Positions 36,774 to 48,799 of a stretch of 64,000 nt of DNA are shown here, in pieces. Below the pieces are notes generated by a model, which saw only the letters and a program-made list of their open reading frames with translations, was not told where the DNA came from and made no database searches. Both the position numbers and the translations under genes were made by a program. How positions within the stretch are numbered: position 1 is the stretch's first letter; every line of letters begins with the position of its first letter. The DNA comes from Cephalopachus bancanus (Eukaryota > Chordata > Mammalia > Primates > Tarsiidae). The DNA lies in contig JAPVLO010000963.1 of assembly GCA_027257055.1 (NCBI GenBank), positions 124,001 to 188,000 on the forward strand. The letters are read 5' to 3'.

Positions 36774-37053
36774 GTTTTTTGAGTTGGAGTCTCACTCTGT
36801 CGCCCAGACTGGAGTGCAGTGGCCGCTCCCGGCCACCGCAGCCTCGACCTGCTGGGCTCTGGCGATCCTTCCGCCTCAGCCTTCCAAGTAGCCAGAATTA
36901 CAGGCATGCGCCACCACGCCCGGCTGTTTTTTTGATTTATTGTAGAGATGAGGTCTTGCTGCCCAGGCGGGTCTCAAACCCGCGGGCTCAGGCAATCCAC
37001 TCACCTCAGCCTCCCAAAGGCGCGGGATTACAGGCTGAGCCACCGAGCCCGGC
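36774..37053 (-). mobile_element. Alu, young
   Basis: GAGTTGGAGTCTCACTCTGT to GAGCCACCGAGCCCGGC. It is very close to the young consensus of this window. Confidence 0.96.
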
Positions 37054-37740
37054 TAAATAATTTTTTTTAATGAAGAAACTCAGTAATGCTAATATTCACT
37101 TCGGCAATTATCCTGAATGTGTCATAATAAAAATTTCACCTTCTGATGTTCTCTCTGTGACATCTTAAGGTTAACCTTTTAACCTTTTTAATAATTTTCA
37201 TGTTATTCACTGGAAAACGAATTCTCTGATGACTAAAACAAAACACGCACCAGCGTTCACTGCCCTTTAAGTCTGTACAGTGCTACAGCATGAGAGCTCA
37301 TGTGAATTCCATTTGTTAACCTTGGTTTTAAATCCTTAAATGACCCAACCCTGCTCCATGAAAAGAGCACTTACACTGCGATTCCAGGTCAGGAGCAACT
37401 CCATCTCCAGGCAAAGAAGCACATAGGTCTGAGTCAGTTATTAATACCTTAAACACACAGTTTAAGTTATTCATTCGTTTTGCCATGTAAGCTACTGAGT
37501 ACAAGCCCTGACAAATAAAGCCTCTTCTAATTTTCAGTATTAATGAAAGACGGGGCAAGCCACAGGTAATTCCCAATCATGAGACCTTTAACACGGACGT
37601 AACAAATGGCTACTTTGCCAAGTCAGAACAGCTTTCAGACTAGCAATCCTGTTGGTTCTCGGTGAGAAGCAGTTATCTTCTTTACTTTAGCAATGAGTTG
37701 GTGTCAAAATTATATTAGTCTATACAAATACATTAAGCAC
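37054..37740. other. Intergenic, no gene seen
   Basis: Unique AT-rich sequence between two Alus. Confidence 0.6.
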
Positions 37741-38034
37741 TTTTTTTTTTGAGTCAGAGTCTCACTCCGTCGCCCAGGCAGGAGTGCAGTGCACACACTC
37801 ATGGCCACAGCAGCCTTGACCTGCTGGGCTCAGGAGAGACCCTTCCACCTTAGCCTTCCAAGTAGCTGGAACTACAGACACGTGCCACCACGCCTGGCTA
37901 ATTTTTTGACTTATTGTAGAGACAAGGTCTCGCCAAGTTGCACAGGCTGGTCTCAAACCCCTGGGCTCAGGCAATCCTCGGGTCTCTACCTCCCAAAGTG
38001 CTGGGATTACAGGCGTGAGCCACCACACCTGGCC
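37741..38034 (-). mobile_element. Alu, dimeric
   Basis: T run then GAGTCAGAGTCTCACTCCGT to GAGCCACCACACCTGGCC. Confidence 0.94.
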
Positions 38035-38040
38035 ATTAAC

Positions 38041-38301
38041 TTTTTTTTGAGTTGGAGTCTCACTGTTGCCCAGGCTGGAGGGCAGTGGCACGCTCACGGT
38101 CACCGTAGCCTCGATCTGCTGGGCTCAGGCAATCCTTTCATCTCAACCTCCCAAGTAGCTGGAACTACAGGCACCACCATGGCTAGCTAATTTTATTTAT
38201 TGTAGAGATGAGGTCTCACCAAGTTGCCCAGGCTGGTCTTGAACCTGTGGGCTCAGGCCCTCAAAGTGCTGGGATTACAGGCTTGAGCCACTGCACCCAG
38301 T
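38041..38301 (-). mobile_element. Alu, dimeric
   Basis: GAGTTGGAGTCTCACTGTTG to GAGCCACTGCACCCAGT. It follows the previous copy head to tail and marks the left edge of the Alu-free UBE2K 3' region. Confidence 0.94.
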
Positions 38302-38622
38302 ACTGTTACTAACTTTAACAGAGTTGGTTAGTGTCAGCTAATTCCGAATTATTCTAAATTTTCAATTAGAATCTAAGCAAATAATGTTCTATTTTCAAGT
38401 AAATACGTTTAATTAAAACTAAACAATTTCAACCTGTTTTTAAATCCAAAGACCTGTAACAATTACTGCATTTATCATGTGTGCATCCATCACTGTGAAA
38501 TTTGTCAAGGAGAAATATCTACCTAGTTTTTACTTAAAAGAATGTGAAGACTTAGCTGCTTGTCCAGAGATGAGTACCCAGAAATAAGATATAAAGCATT
38601 TTCAGGGGAAAACATGCATGCA

Positions 38623-38628
38623 TTTATT
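38623..38628 (-). promoter_or_regulatory. UBE2K: Candidate distal poly(A) signal of UBE2K
   Basis: TTTATT on the + strand is AATAAA in the gene's sense. It is followed by TGCATGCATGTTTTCC, a T/G-containing downstream element. Confidence 0.4.
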
Positions 38629-39071
38629 TTTAAGAATTCCCAATAAGGGGGGAAAATTCAACATCTTTAAAAATGTGTTTATTTTTTTTAAAAAATCAGT
38701 TGTGTACAAAAGTGTTTCGTAGTTTTTAATTCTCAAGACAAATACCCAGCCCTCCACCCACAGCCCACCCAGCTTCAATGCTATTTCTGGTAACCCACCC
38801 ATTTTCCCCTTACAGGAAGTTAACGGCTCAGAATAGACCCTCCTACAGAATTTATCATCACTAACAGATTGTTTAGAATAGAGATCTAGAGAAGCTAACA
38901 GGCAAGTTCCCTATGATGGCAGTAGACTTCCAGCAGACACCACAACAAAGCACCATCAATTGCTGAAAGCTAAAAAATAGATATTATTTTCAATAATATT
39001 TCATTTTCTATTGGAAAAGTTTTTAAATTACATTAAATAAGTCTCTTTCCCCCCAAAGAAACAGTCTAGCT

Positions 39072-39077
39072 TTTATT
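39072..39077 (-). promoter_or_regulatory. UBE2K: Alternative poly(A) signal of UBE2K
   Basis: This is a reverse-strand AATAAA followed by a GTTTCTTTGGGGGG stretch, a good G/T-rich downstream element. Confidence 0.4.
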
Positions 39078-42000
39078 ATGATGCCTGTAAAAAGCGGGTA
39101 ACAGCAAGCAGACAAGGATCGCTAACAGCACAGCGTAATGAGCCCCATCCGCTCGCCCCTAGAACCGACTGACAAACCGTGCCGCACCTGACTACGTACA
39201 GCAGCATGGCTGAGAGAACCAGCACAAGGCGACACATTCACAACTTGCGTTTAGGTGATGGCCGCAGGGTTATGAGCGTCGATCTGTCCAGTAAAGCAGC
39301 GACAGAACAACTGGGGCGAGGATGCCTAGCACCCCCCTCCCCCAATGCCACGAGATTTCTCATCTATATTGCAACAGTGCAAATAGAGCAGGTGACATCA
39401 TAAGTAGACACGGAAGGAAAGTCACACCTCAGGAGAAAGGTTGGTCAGTAAATACTCCAAGGTGCCTTCTTCCCAGTGACAGCAACTGGCCGATGGTACG
39501 CATTTACTTGAAACTAGTACTAAAATAATGGAAATGCAATTTTTTGAATCAATGGTTTGTACCCTGGAATTGAAATTCCTTGAACTAGAAAAAGTGATTA
39601 ATACAACATCATTTTGTAAAAGTCCATGAAATAAAGGTAACTGTAAACAGACGGCTTTCTTCTTCAAACCTAAACATTGTTTCCATATATGTACAAGAAG
39701 GTATACCTGGCTCCAGCTCGTTCCTGCACCAATCCATCTTAAATCTTTAAAACAACAACAACAAAAATTCTTAATGTCCTATTTTGCTACATAGGATTGT
39801 AAAAATATTATCATACTCCTACTGCAGAGTTTTAAAAGCTCAAATCAGGCATAGACTTATAGCCAAGATCTGCTTTTCACATTGGTAAACTTATTAAGCA
39901 GCCAAAACAGTAATACAGCATGCTGCATTCTGTAGTGCATACATAAGCAAAATCCATTGAAATTGCCAATTCTCTCTTACAGATACTTCAAAAGAATTAT
40001 TTTGCATAGTTATATGTGCCACCAACAATCACAAATGTAAAATATTTCCAAAATGAAAAAAAATTAGTCTTACTTCCATTTCATAGATTTACTCTCCTCA
40101 AAAGCAAGTTATTTAGACTGAAAACATTTACATATCCCTTGAACGTGTTACATGTTAAAGTAAACCATAGTCACGATTCCAAACATTTCAGGGAGCCAAC
40201 TCAGAGTATCTAATTTAGTACCAAGGTTCCTCAAATATTTATATACAAAGTGTTTACTTATTTGAACCACTAACTGCAATTCATTCACTCATTCAGTATA
40301 CTGTACTGAAATCCTATTCAGCTAATTGCTTCTTCTTTTAAGTCAGGCACATACTAAAGAAACAGGCCTGATTGTAATAAAAGCCTACTGAAGTATCAGT
40401 AACTTCTAGCACATCTGCCTGCCCTAAACGAGACTTCACTGTATTGTTTTAAACATAATTTTTGAGTTTTTTAAATTGACAAATTGAGCAAACTCAAAAA
40501 CATTAAGAATTAAAAAATAATTTCCACCAGGGTACTTTTCCCCTAGGCCTGAACTTTTTAGCATCCTTTTTCTATACATACTTAAGACGGGGTGGGGGGA
40601 CAACCAGCTGCCTTACTAGTTCTATGTTTGGGAACCAAATCTACCTGCGGAAAAGTGAAAAACAGTAGAACAGAGGGAAATATACCAGAAAGGAAAAAAA
40701 GATTATCACATTAAATGTAAATGAGGTAAATAAACTTTTGTAATAAAGAATCTACTGTGGAGACTGTCGACACCAAACACTGTACTTTCCAGTTTCCTGG
40801 GCACTGGGAATGCTGACAAGTAGTCGTGGAGGAGACACCCTGTAGGGCTCATGCGCATCAAAGCACAACACAGCTGCCTTCAAGAGCACAACATGTCATG
40901 CTTGACCTTTATAACCTCTGAGCTCCCGCTTGCCTTTTTCTAACCACAGGACAATTATATATACCCTGATAATATAGGCAAAAAATAAACTGGGTCTATG
41001 TATATGATATTTTTAAAAATCCAAAGATTACCAATGTTATCAAACCACCATTCATTATAAAAAAAATTAATTCTAACAATAGAGAAAAACTGTCTGCATT
41101 TTCACACAATTCCACCTTACTTCAAAATATAAAGAAAAATACAAGGTTCAGATATTTAAAATAAATAAAGAAAAATCTTGTTTCCTTTGGCATCTTTAGA
41201 AAATAACTACAGCAATAAAACAAAGTGACTGTATAAAGACAAGTTTAAGCAAACATATGGGGGAAAAAAAACACAGCAACTTGTGTTTAGAATGCAATAA
41301 TATCAACTACAAGAGTTTACTATTAGTTAGGAAAAAGCCTTAGGAATTTTTGGAAGAACCTTCACATCTTTAACATTACAATATATTTAATAACGGTTCT
41401 TTTATTGCTTCTAGTTTCAAGATTATTAAGAAGTCAAATGAAGTTATGCTGACTTTATGACTCAAAAATTATTTTCCAAACACTTAACGATTATAATTTA
41501 AGATAAATAACATTTAAAGAAAGCAAATCTTATATACTATGACTTTCAATATACAACCTTGCTTTAATTCAGTGTGATTCCATTACATTTGTGTTCTTTT
41601 GCATTGGTCCTGAAAATTTAAAAAGAATTGCATTTCTCTGTATAGAACTGCCTGCATCAATCCACTTCAACCTTCAGAAAGTGGTCACATTAGTGTTTGA
41701 TCTTGTAAAACTAATAATCTTCAAACTTTTGAACTTAGAATGAAATGTAACTTTAATACAAATAGAAAGTCTGACTATGTACAAGAGAAGGTAAAGTTTT
41801 CAATTCTCATATTATCAGAAACATCATAAAGAAAGCTAGATTTATAACACACTTCTATTCCTATGTGCATCTGAAGTATGTACAGTGAAACACCAACACA
41901 GCTTTCATGGGTCACTACAGGGGAGTGCAAGCAAGAGTGACTTTTCAAGTACCCAATAAAGCAATCTCTATCAAGCCCAAAGGGAGGCTAACAACTCCTG

Positions 42001-42910
42001 GAAACAGCTGACCGCATCCTTGCCAGTTCTCAAAGAAAAATTTCATCATGTTAAAAATTGATGTCGAATTCACCAAAAAACTAACTTGGGTTTTTTCATT
42101 AAATCTGGGAATACTGTTTTTCCAAGAAGAATAAAATTGGCAGCTCCATCTTTACGTTATTACTCCCTTACGTGGAAAACTTTGAGAGAATCTGAAGAAC
42201 AGTGGCAAACATTCCAAACCTACGACCTAAAAATGGAGCGAGATACCATCCCTCAGCACATTTCCCCAGCAAATACAGAGAAATTCGCCAGTAGAGAATC
42301 AGCTGTGTGGTGAGGGGGAAACAGATCCGGTGTCCGTCTACTGGCAGGACAGAAAGGCTCTGAATAGGTCACCATCTTCAATTCTGGATAAATCTCATAT
42401 TTAAGAATTGTCAAGTGCTTAAAATGGTGGTCTCTTCAGCTACCCATCCTAGAAGTCAAGTACAAGCATGCAGGTAAGTTCACAGGCACAGAGGATCCAT
42501 GTGAGAAACAGTTAAGGTAGCTGTGATGCAACACCAACAATCTGAATGGCCCTGACACACGCAAAATATTATCTTAATTATTCAACAAAATCCTGAAGCA
42601 AACTCTTGCTAGTCTTGGTACACTGCTAAACACTAAAGTAGCATGTTTTTTCCATGGTTTTAGCTTAGCTCAAAGAATTTTTACACTATTAAGTAAGAAA
42701 AAAATTAAAGTATTTCCCCTTTTTAAATTTACACAGACGTTTAATTAGCTTTATTTACAGAGCAGGGATTTTTTTTCAGTCTCCAATGGTGCCTAGATAA
42801 CATCATTAGGCAAGAATGCCAGTTTAAAAGAAATCTATGCAGAATCCTACAAATAACAGATGTCGGTGCTCCTCAGGAGAGGCGAGCGTGACCAGCGGCA
42901 GCTCTCGGCC

Positions 42911-42985
42911 TCAGTTACTCAGAAGCAGTTCTGTTGCAGTCTCTACATCCCATGATTTTGAAGACAAGGCCACTATTACTGCATT
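42911..42985 (-). CDS. UBE2K: UBE2K last coding exon (UBA domain end)
   Basis: It encodes NAVIVALSSKSWDVETATEL-LLSN and stop TGA, 24 residues ending the UBA domain, preceded by a CTCCAG acceptor. The four exons in the window give an unbroken frame for residues 70-200. I see no substitution from the human protein as I remember it, which fits the very strong conservation of this enzyme. Confidence 0.96.
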   Translation of the reverse strand, partial: NAVIVALSSKSWDVETATELLLSN

Positions 42986-43290
42986 CTGGAGAGAAGAAAA
43001 AGGGATGAAAATCAAATCTCACAAAACAGTCAGAAATACTGAACCACTCACTGCTTTAGGTTGTGAAGCCACGCCTTGTTTGTTTTCTGCAAGTTGCCTT
43101 GCATTTGCAGTGGGTAAATCAATGACCAGGATCAGCAAAAAGAAAAATAACTGCTTTTAATAACAGAAAATCTGTTTCCCCAAAATGTATTTTCATTTAT
43201 TTTTCTCAATCGCTTTTATCAGCCAAGAATTTGCAGCAGTAACTAAAAACCAATCAATATACTGAAATCACCATGCCTGTATGTACTTAC
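42986..43290 (-). other. UBE2K: UBE2K last intron
   Basis: A short (305 bp) GT-AG intron, GTAAGT to CTCCAG, with no repeats recognised. Confidence 0.9.
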
Positions 43291-43419
43291 CCTATCGAAG
43301 CCCATAGCACAGAGGTTTTCTATTTTTTTGGTGTACTCTGGACTAGAAACTGGTGCTCCAGCATACACGTGTGCCCAAAGTCGAGCTGTCTGTTTGAACA
43401 TTTCAGGATTTTGTTTGTA
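43291..43419 (-). CDS. UBE2K: UBE2K exon, linker and start of the UBA domain
   Basis: The exon is exactly 43 codons, phase 0 at both ends: YKQNPEMFKQTARLWAHVYA then GAPVSSPEYTKKIENLCAMG-FDR. It finishes the E2 fold and opens the C-terminal ubiquitin-associated domain, whose MGF loop (AMGFDR), the usual ubiquitin-contacting motif, is present. The acceptor is CCCATATAG and the donor GTAAGT. Confidence 0.96.
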
Positions 43420-43906
43420 CTATATGGGGGGAAAAATTTATTGACATCACAATACAGCTGTAATAGTTGATGTGGAATCTCAGTTACTTGCCTAAGACCC
43501 TACTGTTTCCAAAGAAAACAAATTTACATTTAAAGTGCGATTCACTTTCTACTGCAGACAAGCTAGGACACTCAAGAAAAGACTTTTTCCCTGAAGTCTG
43601 ATTTACAAGTTGTGTTGACAAAAGTAAAACAAAGACTATTAATCCACTTTAACCTCAGGGATTCAACAAATACAATTAGCAAAAAACTAGTATTAAGTGA
43701 AATGAGTTATTAGAAATGTTTCAAACACTGTAGAGCAGCAAACATCATACAACCAAACACAGAATTACTCAACTATAAAAGTATGTGGACATTGTTAGCT
43801 AAATGTGACCAGCTTTTGTACTAGCCACAGCACAGGCCACAATACAACTCGATCTCCTGGTTTGGTAGAGCTGTATTAGTGCACAGTGATTTAAGAAAAG
43901 TCCAAA

Positions 43907-44350
43907 GGCTGAGTGCAGTGGTTCATGCCTATAATCCTAGTACTTTGGGAGGCCAATGTGAGAGGACTTCCTGAGCCCACGGGTTCAAGACCAGCCTGGG
44001 CAAGTTGGCGAGACCTCGTCTCTACAATAAGTAAAAAAAATTAGCCAGGCATGGTGGCACATGCCTGTAGTTCCAGCTACAAGGAAGGTTGAGGCAGAAG
44101 GATAATCTGAACCCAGCCCAAGCTCAGGGGTCCGAGACCAGCCTAAACAACATGGTAAGACCTCATCTCTACAATAAATCAAAAAATTAGCCAGGCATGT
44201 TGGTGTGCGCCTGTAGTTCCAGCTGCTTGGAAGGCTGAGGTGGAAGGATCACCTGAGCCTGGCAGGTCATGGCTGTGGTGGCCATGAGCGTGCCACTGCA
44301 CTCCAGCATGGGTGCCAGAGTGAGACTTTGACTCAAAAAAAAAAAAAAAA
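43907..44350 (+). mobile_element. Alu with an internal duplication (about 444 bp)
   Basis: After a normal start (GGCTGAGTGCAGTGGTTC), the block from the GAGACCAGCCT-like word through the linker and into the right arm occurs twice (about 43984-44118 and 44120-44255). The normal right-arm end and an A tail follow. Confidence 0.88.
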
Positions 44351-45301
44351 GCCCACATACGAAGTCCTAACTTATAACACAATCAGAAACAATTACAAAC
44401 TCAAATAGAGTACTTTTTTTGGGGGGAGGGGCACATAACACCAATAAAGGTGCCTGATCCTAGTCCAGGCGAAGTGAGGTCCAATGGGAGGCCTAAACCT
44501 TCACCTGTACCTAAACCACTGAAGTACGCAATCCTGCCTTGTAACCCACAACTTGAAAATACACTTATATCAAATTTTTTAAAAATAGGGTATGTTTAAC
44601 AGGTAAGACTTCTCATACACATTGAAAAGAGGTAAATTTATTCTCCAATACCCTAGAACTACCATTGTTTAGTAAAGCAAATTATACATTAATAAAAACT
44701 ATTCAATTCACTTCAATATTTCTTTTTAAAGTACTTTATATATTTTGAATATTTTAAGACTGACACGCATCTATTAAATATTAAAATAATAAATATGTTT
44801 TCTATCATTAATTCATGACAAGAAAATACGTAAAATTACTAAACTCTTTTTAGGAGCTAAAAGAAATCCTTAAGTCCAGTTTAAGCCTCTGAAGTTTAAA
44901 ACTCAATAGGAAATCAAAGCTGGAACTCAAGCATGCTTTTGACAACCAAATCTAAATAAACAGCACATATAAAACCCCAGTCATTCCAAGCACTGAGACA
45001 AATAAAATATCTTAACAAGAATATGTACATAAAGCATGGAGTGAATAGACCTTCAAGACAAAGAAAGAAGTTTCCCAGCAGAGATAATATGAAAATGAAT
45101 ATCTTATGGTACTACAGAGTTTGCTAAGAGGAAAAGTGTCCTCAGACAGAGTAAATATGGCAGAGTAGATGAAATGACAGATTCAAAGAATGCAAGTGCT
45201 TGACAAAGCATGAGTCTGAAGAAAACAATTTAGAAAATGAAGCTGGCTTTGTAGATAGCTCAAGTCACGGAGCAGCTCTGCAAACTGAAGAACTTGGACT
45301 C

Positions 45302-45592
45302 GGCCAGGCACAGTGGCTCACGTCTGTAAGCCCAGCACTTGGAAGGCTGAGGCAGGAGAAGTACAGAAGCCCAGAAGTTCGAGGCCAGCCTGCCCAACAC
45401 AGAGACACCCCGTCTCTACAAAAAGTAAACCAAAAATCAGCCAGGCATGATGGCGCATGCCTGTAATCCTCGATACTCACAAGGCTGAGACAGGAGTATT
45501 GCCTGAGCCCAGGAGTTTGAGGCGGCGTGAGCTATTATTAGACTACTGCATTCCGGCCTGGGCAATACAATAAGACCCCATGTCAAAGTAAG
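45302..45592 (+). mobile_element. Alu, dimeric
   Basis: GGCCAGGCACAGTGGCTCAC to GACCCCATGTCAAAG. Confidence 0.92.
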
Positions 45593-45755
45593 GGGGAAAA
45601 ATGGACTCAAGTAGATGACAGTAAGAACTTTTTAGTAGTAAAGTAAAAAAAAATAAGATTTGCACTTTATGAAGCTAACTGATATCAATGTAGAAGATGG
45701 AGGGAGGAAGGAAGAAAAAGAAGAAAGGGAGATCAGAGCAGCTGAAATAAAAATT

Positions 45756-46006
45756 TCCCAGCACTTTGGGAGACCCAGGCGAGAGGATGGTGTTCCGAGA
45801 CCAGCCTGGGCAACTTGGCGAGAGCTCGTCTCTACAATAAATTAAAAAATTAGCCGGTCGTGATGATGCATGTCTGTAGTTCCAGCTACTTGAAAGGCTG
45901 AAGCGGAAGGATCACCTGAGCCCAGCAAGTCAAGGCTGTGGTGGTCATAACTGTGCCACAGCATTCTAGCCTGGGCAACAGAGAGAGACTCCGACTCAAA
46001 CAGGAA
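45756..46006 (+). mobile_element. Alu, 5'-truncated, with target duplication
   Basis: It starts at TCCCAGCACTTTGGGAG inside the left arm. GAAATAAAAATT is present on both sides, so it inserted truncated. Confidence 0.9.
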
Positions 46007-46109
46007 AGAAATAAAAATTGAGTGAATTCACCAATCAGAGTATTTAAACATGGTAACACCAATGTGTAGGAAAAGTTTTGAAAAAATTTTATAAAAACAA
46101 TAATAATAA

Positions 46110-46400
46110 GCCGGGCTCGGTGGCTCAGCCTATAATCCTGCACCTTGGGAGGCTGAGGCGAGTGGACTGCCTGAGCCCGTGGGTTCGAGACCCGCCTGGG
46201 CAACTTGGTGAGACCTCACCTCTACAATAAATCAAAAAATTAGCTGGGTGTGGTAGGGCGCGCCTGTAGTTCCAGCTACTTGGGAGGCTGAGGTGGAAGG
46301 AACGCCGGAGCCCAGCAGGTTGAGGCTGCGGTGGCCGGGAACGGCCACTGCACTCCAGTCTGGGCAACAGAGTGAGACTCCAACTCAAAAAAAATAAAAA
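46110..46400 (+). mobile_element. Alu, young
   Basis: GCCGGGCTCGGTGGCTCAGC to an A-rich tail after GACTCCAACTC. Confidence 0.95.
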
Positions 46401-46537
46401 GGGTCAGATACTAGTAATTTAAGGCCAGTGTCTTTTGCAACTAATCATATGTGCCTCTGTCGCTAGGAAGCAAACAAATGTTATGTAGCTGTGTTCCAAT
46501 AAAATATTATTTACCAAATGAGTCAGTGTGGCCATAA

Positions 46538-46826
46538 TTTTTTTTTTTTTTTTGAGTTGGAGTCTCACTCTGTTGCCCAGACTGGAGTGCAGTCGCCGCT
46601 CCCGGCCACCGCAGCCTCGACCTGCTGGGCTCCAGCGATCCTTCCGCCTCAGCCTACCAAGTAGCCGGAATTACAGGCATGCGCTACCACGGCCGGCTGA
46701 TTTTTTGATTTATTGTAGAGATGAGGTCTCGCTGCCCAGGCGGGTCTCGAACCCGCGGGCTCAGGTAATCCACTCACCTCAGCCTCCCAAAGGCGAGGGA
46801 TTACAGGCTGAGCCACAGAGCCCGGC
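46538..46826 (-). mobile_element. Alu, young, with target duplication
   Basis: T run, GAGTTGGAGTCTCACTCTGT to CACAGAGCCCGGC. TGTGGCCATAATTT is perfectly duplicated on both sides. Confidence 0.96.
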
Positions 46827-47313
46827 AATGTGGCCATAATTTGTTAATCCCTTACCTTCAAGCGATCGAAGATCACAAGTGACAAGTATTTATTCCATTC
46901 AACCAATTACAAGATCGCTGGAAATCTTACCATGCTACATCAGCGCCACGGTAGAAGGTGACTAAAATTATCACCATGAAAAAAATAAAAATAAAATAAT
47001 CACCAGGGAGAGATCATCATGGAATGGAAGGATGCTAATCACAAAATCTCAACAGTAGGTATACAGGTATTCCCTGCGAAATTCTTCAGACTCTGCATTT
47101 GAAAATTCTCACACCAGAAAAACAGCATCTACTATACACTTAAATCAATAAATTAAGTTTTCAATACTACACCTGAAAAAATAATGTTGCTGCAAAAACC
47201 ATTTCCAAACTTAGTTTCGCTAGACTACACTCATGTGTTAACACTGCAAACCACTGAGATACTCAGAGACCCACATAGGCCTAAGGAAGACTCTCAAAAA
47301 TCAGTCATCTCAC

Positions 47314-47413
47314 CTGATTTGCAACTACTGCATCTTGGGGGTCGTCTGGTTCTGCGGCTGCCAACAGCGCTTGCAATGACAGTAATACCGTGCGGAGAGT
47401 CATCGCTGCTGCC
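47314..47413 (-). CDS. UBE2K: UBE2K exon, end of the UBC fold
   Basis: The 100-nt exon completes W93 with its first G and then reads AAAMTLRTVLLSLQALLAAA-EPDDPQDAVVANQ. It covers the conserved C-terminal helices of the E2 fold, including the LLSLQALL helix and the EPDDPQDAVVA segment. The acceptor is ATTTTAG and the donor GTGAGA. Length and phase (1 + 33 codons) join both neighbours exactly. Confidence 0.96.
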
Positions 47414-47526
47414 CTAAAATTCAGAACATGAAAACACCCCAGCTAAGAGAGTTGTGCATGGTAAAACCAAATATTTTCTAGATAAAATATTAAAAACTAG
47501 GAGCTAAAAGTTATATAGACTTTAGT

Positions 47527-47825
47527 CTTTTTTTTTTTGAGTCGGAGTCCCACTCTGTCTGTTGCCTGGGCTGGAGTGCAATAGCACGCTCATGGCCGTT
47601 GCAGCCTCGACCTGCTGAGCTCAGGTGATCCTTCCACTTCAGTCTTCAAAGTAGCTGGAACTACAGGCAAATGCCAACACACCACCCAGCTAATTTTTTA
47701 TTTATTGTAGAGGCGAGGTCTCGCCATGTTGCCCAGTCTGGTCTCGAACCTGTAGGCTCAGGCAATCTTCTCACCTCCTCCTCCCCAAGTGCTGGGATTA
47801 TAGGCGTGAGCCACCGTGCCTGGCC
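47527..47825 (-). mobile_element. Alu, dimeric
   Basis: GAGTCGGAGTCCCACTCTGT to GAGCCACCGTGCCTGGCC. It lies 114 bp upstream of the UBE2K exon at 47314-47413, in its intron. Confidence 0.94.
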
Positions 47826-48115
47826 ATATTTTAATCTTAATTATGTAATTAAGTTATAGACATTTATAATTATATATTATATATTTTCTCTTCCTTACTT
47901 GACAGTTAGCCTTTTTATTTCTTTAGACAGTTCAAATCATCCTATCCCAAACTGTCCCTGCTTTTTTTCTTGTTGCCATTATTCTTCTTGTCAGCTTCAT
48001 CCACTGACTTATTTTCTATCCACTTCACTAGACATAAAATTAATATGATAAACAATTACTACTAGCAGCCTGTGGAACTTTCTCTCAATGGCACTGTAAA
48101 AACAGACACTATCTG

Positions 48116-48387
48116 CTGGGCACGGTGGCTCACACCTATAATCCCAGAACTTTGGGAGGAGGAGGCAAGAGAATTACCTAAGCCCACAGGTTTGAGACCA
48201 GCCTAAGCAACATGGCGAGACCTCATCTCTACAATAAATCAAAAAATTAGCTGGGCATGGTGGCGCACTCCTGTAGTTCCAGCCACATGGAAGGCTGAGG
48301 TGGCCATGAGAATGCCACTGCACTCCAGCCTGGTTGACAGAGTGAGACTTCAACTCAGAAAACCAAAAAACAACAACAACAACAAAA
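48116..48387 (+). mobile_element. Alu, dimeric
   Basis: GGGCACGGTGGCTCACACC to GACTTCAACTCAG, with an (AAC)n tail and a short deletion in the right arm. Confidence 0.93.
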
Positions 48388-48486
48388 AGACCTTATCAAG
48401 TAAATATCCTTTATTTTCAAGAAAAATTAAATTATTCCATAATATCCAGAAATAAAGCAATCATCCTGCTTAAAATACATCACTTG

Positions 48487-48799
48487 GCCAAGCATGGTGG
48501 CTCATATCTATAATCTTGCACTTTAGGGCACTGAGGAGAGAGGATTGCTTGAGCCCAGGAGATGAGACCAGCCTGGGCAACATAGTGAGATCTTGTCTCA
48601 ACAAGAAAAAAAAAAAAAAAAAATCACAAAAATTAGTCAGGCATGGTGTTATACATCATAGTCCCAGCTACTCAGGAGGCTGAGGCAGAAGGATCACCTA
48701 AGTCCAGGAGTCAGGCTGCAGTGAGCCATAAGCATGCTACTGCACTCCAGCCTGGGTGACAGAGTAAGACCCTGACTCAAAAAAAAAAACAAAAAAACA
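48487..48799 (+). mobile_element. Alu, dimeric, old
   Basis: GCCAAGCATGGTGGCTCATA to GACCCTGACTC and an A tail, with a long A run in the linker. Confidence 0.92.

Larger units (their letters stand above)
38605..42910 (-). other. UBE2K: UBE2K 3'UTR (about 4.3 kb, distal end inferred)
   Basis: The stretch below the stop codon is free of Alus down to 38302, AT-rich, and has several reverse-strand AATAAA motifs, including 39072-39077 and 38623-38628. A small GC-richer island at about 39110-39350 interrupts the AT-rich sequence. I place the distal 3' end near 38605 because that is the last AATAAA before the Alu pair. Shorter UTR forms ending near 39.06 kb or earlier are just as possible. Confidence 0.55.
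43420..47313 (-). other. UBE2K: UBE2K intron, 3.9 kb
   Basis: This GT-AG intron contains five Alu insertions (43907-44350, 45302-45592, 45756-46006, 46110-46400, 46538-46826). The 44351-45301 stretch is AT-rich and shows nothing I can name. Confidence 0.85.

Noticed and set aside
36737..37060. Open frames of 90-170 codons inside Alus here and at 2487, 7581, 9731, 12, 46.5, 54.5 and 57.5 kb
   Set aside because: They read the usual Alu translation (for example [19 protein letters not shown]) and recur in every copy. No sign of a real gene.
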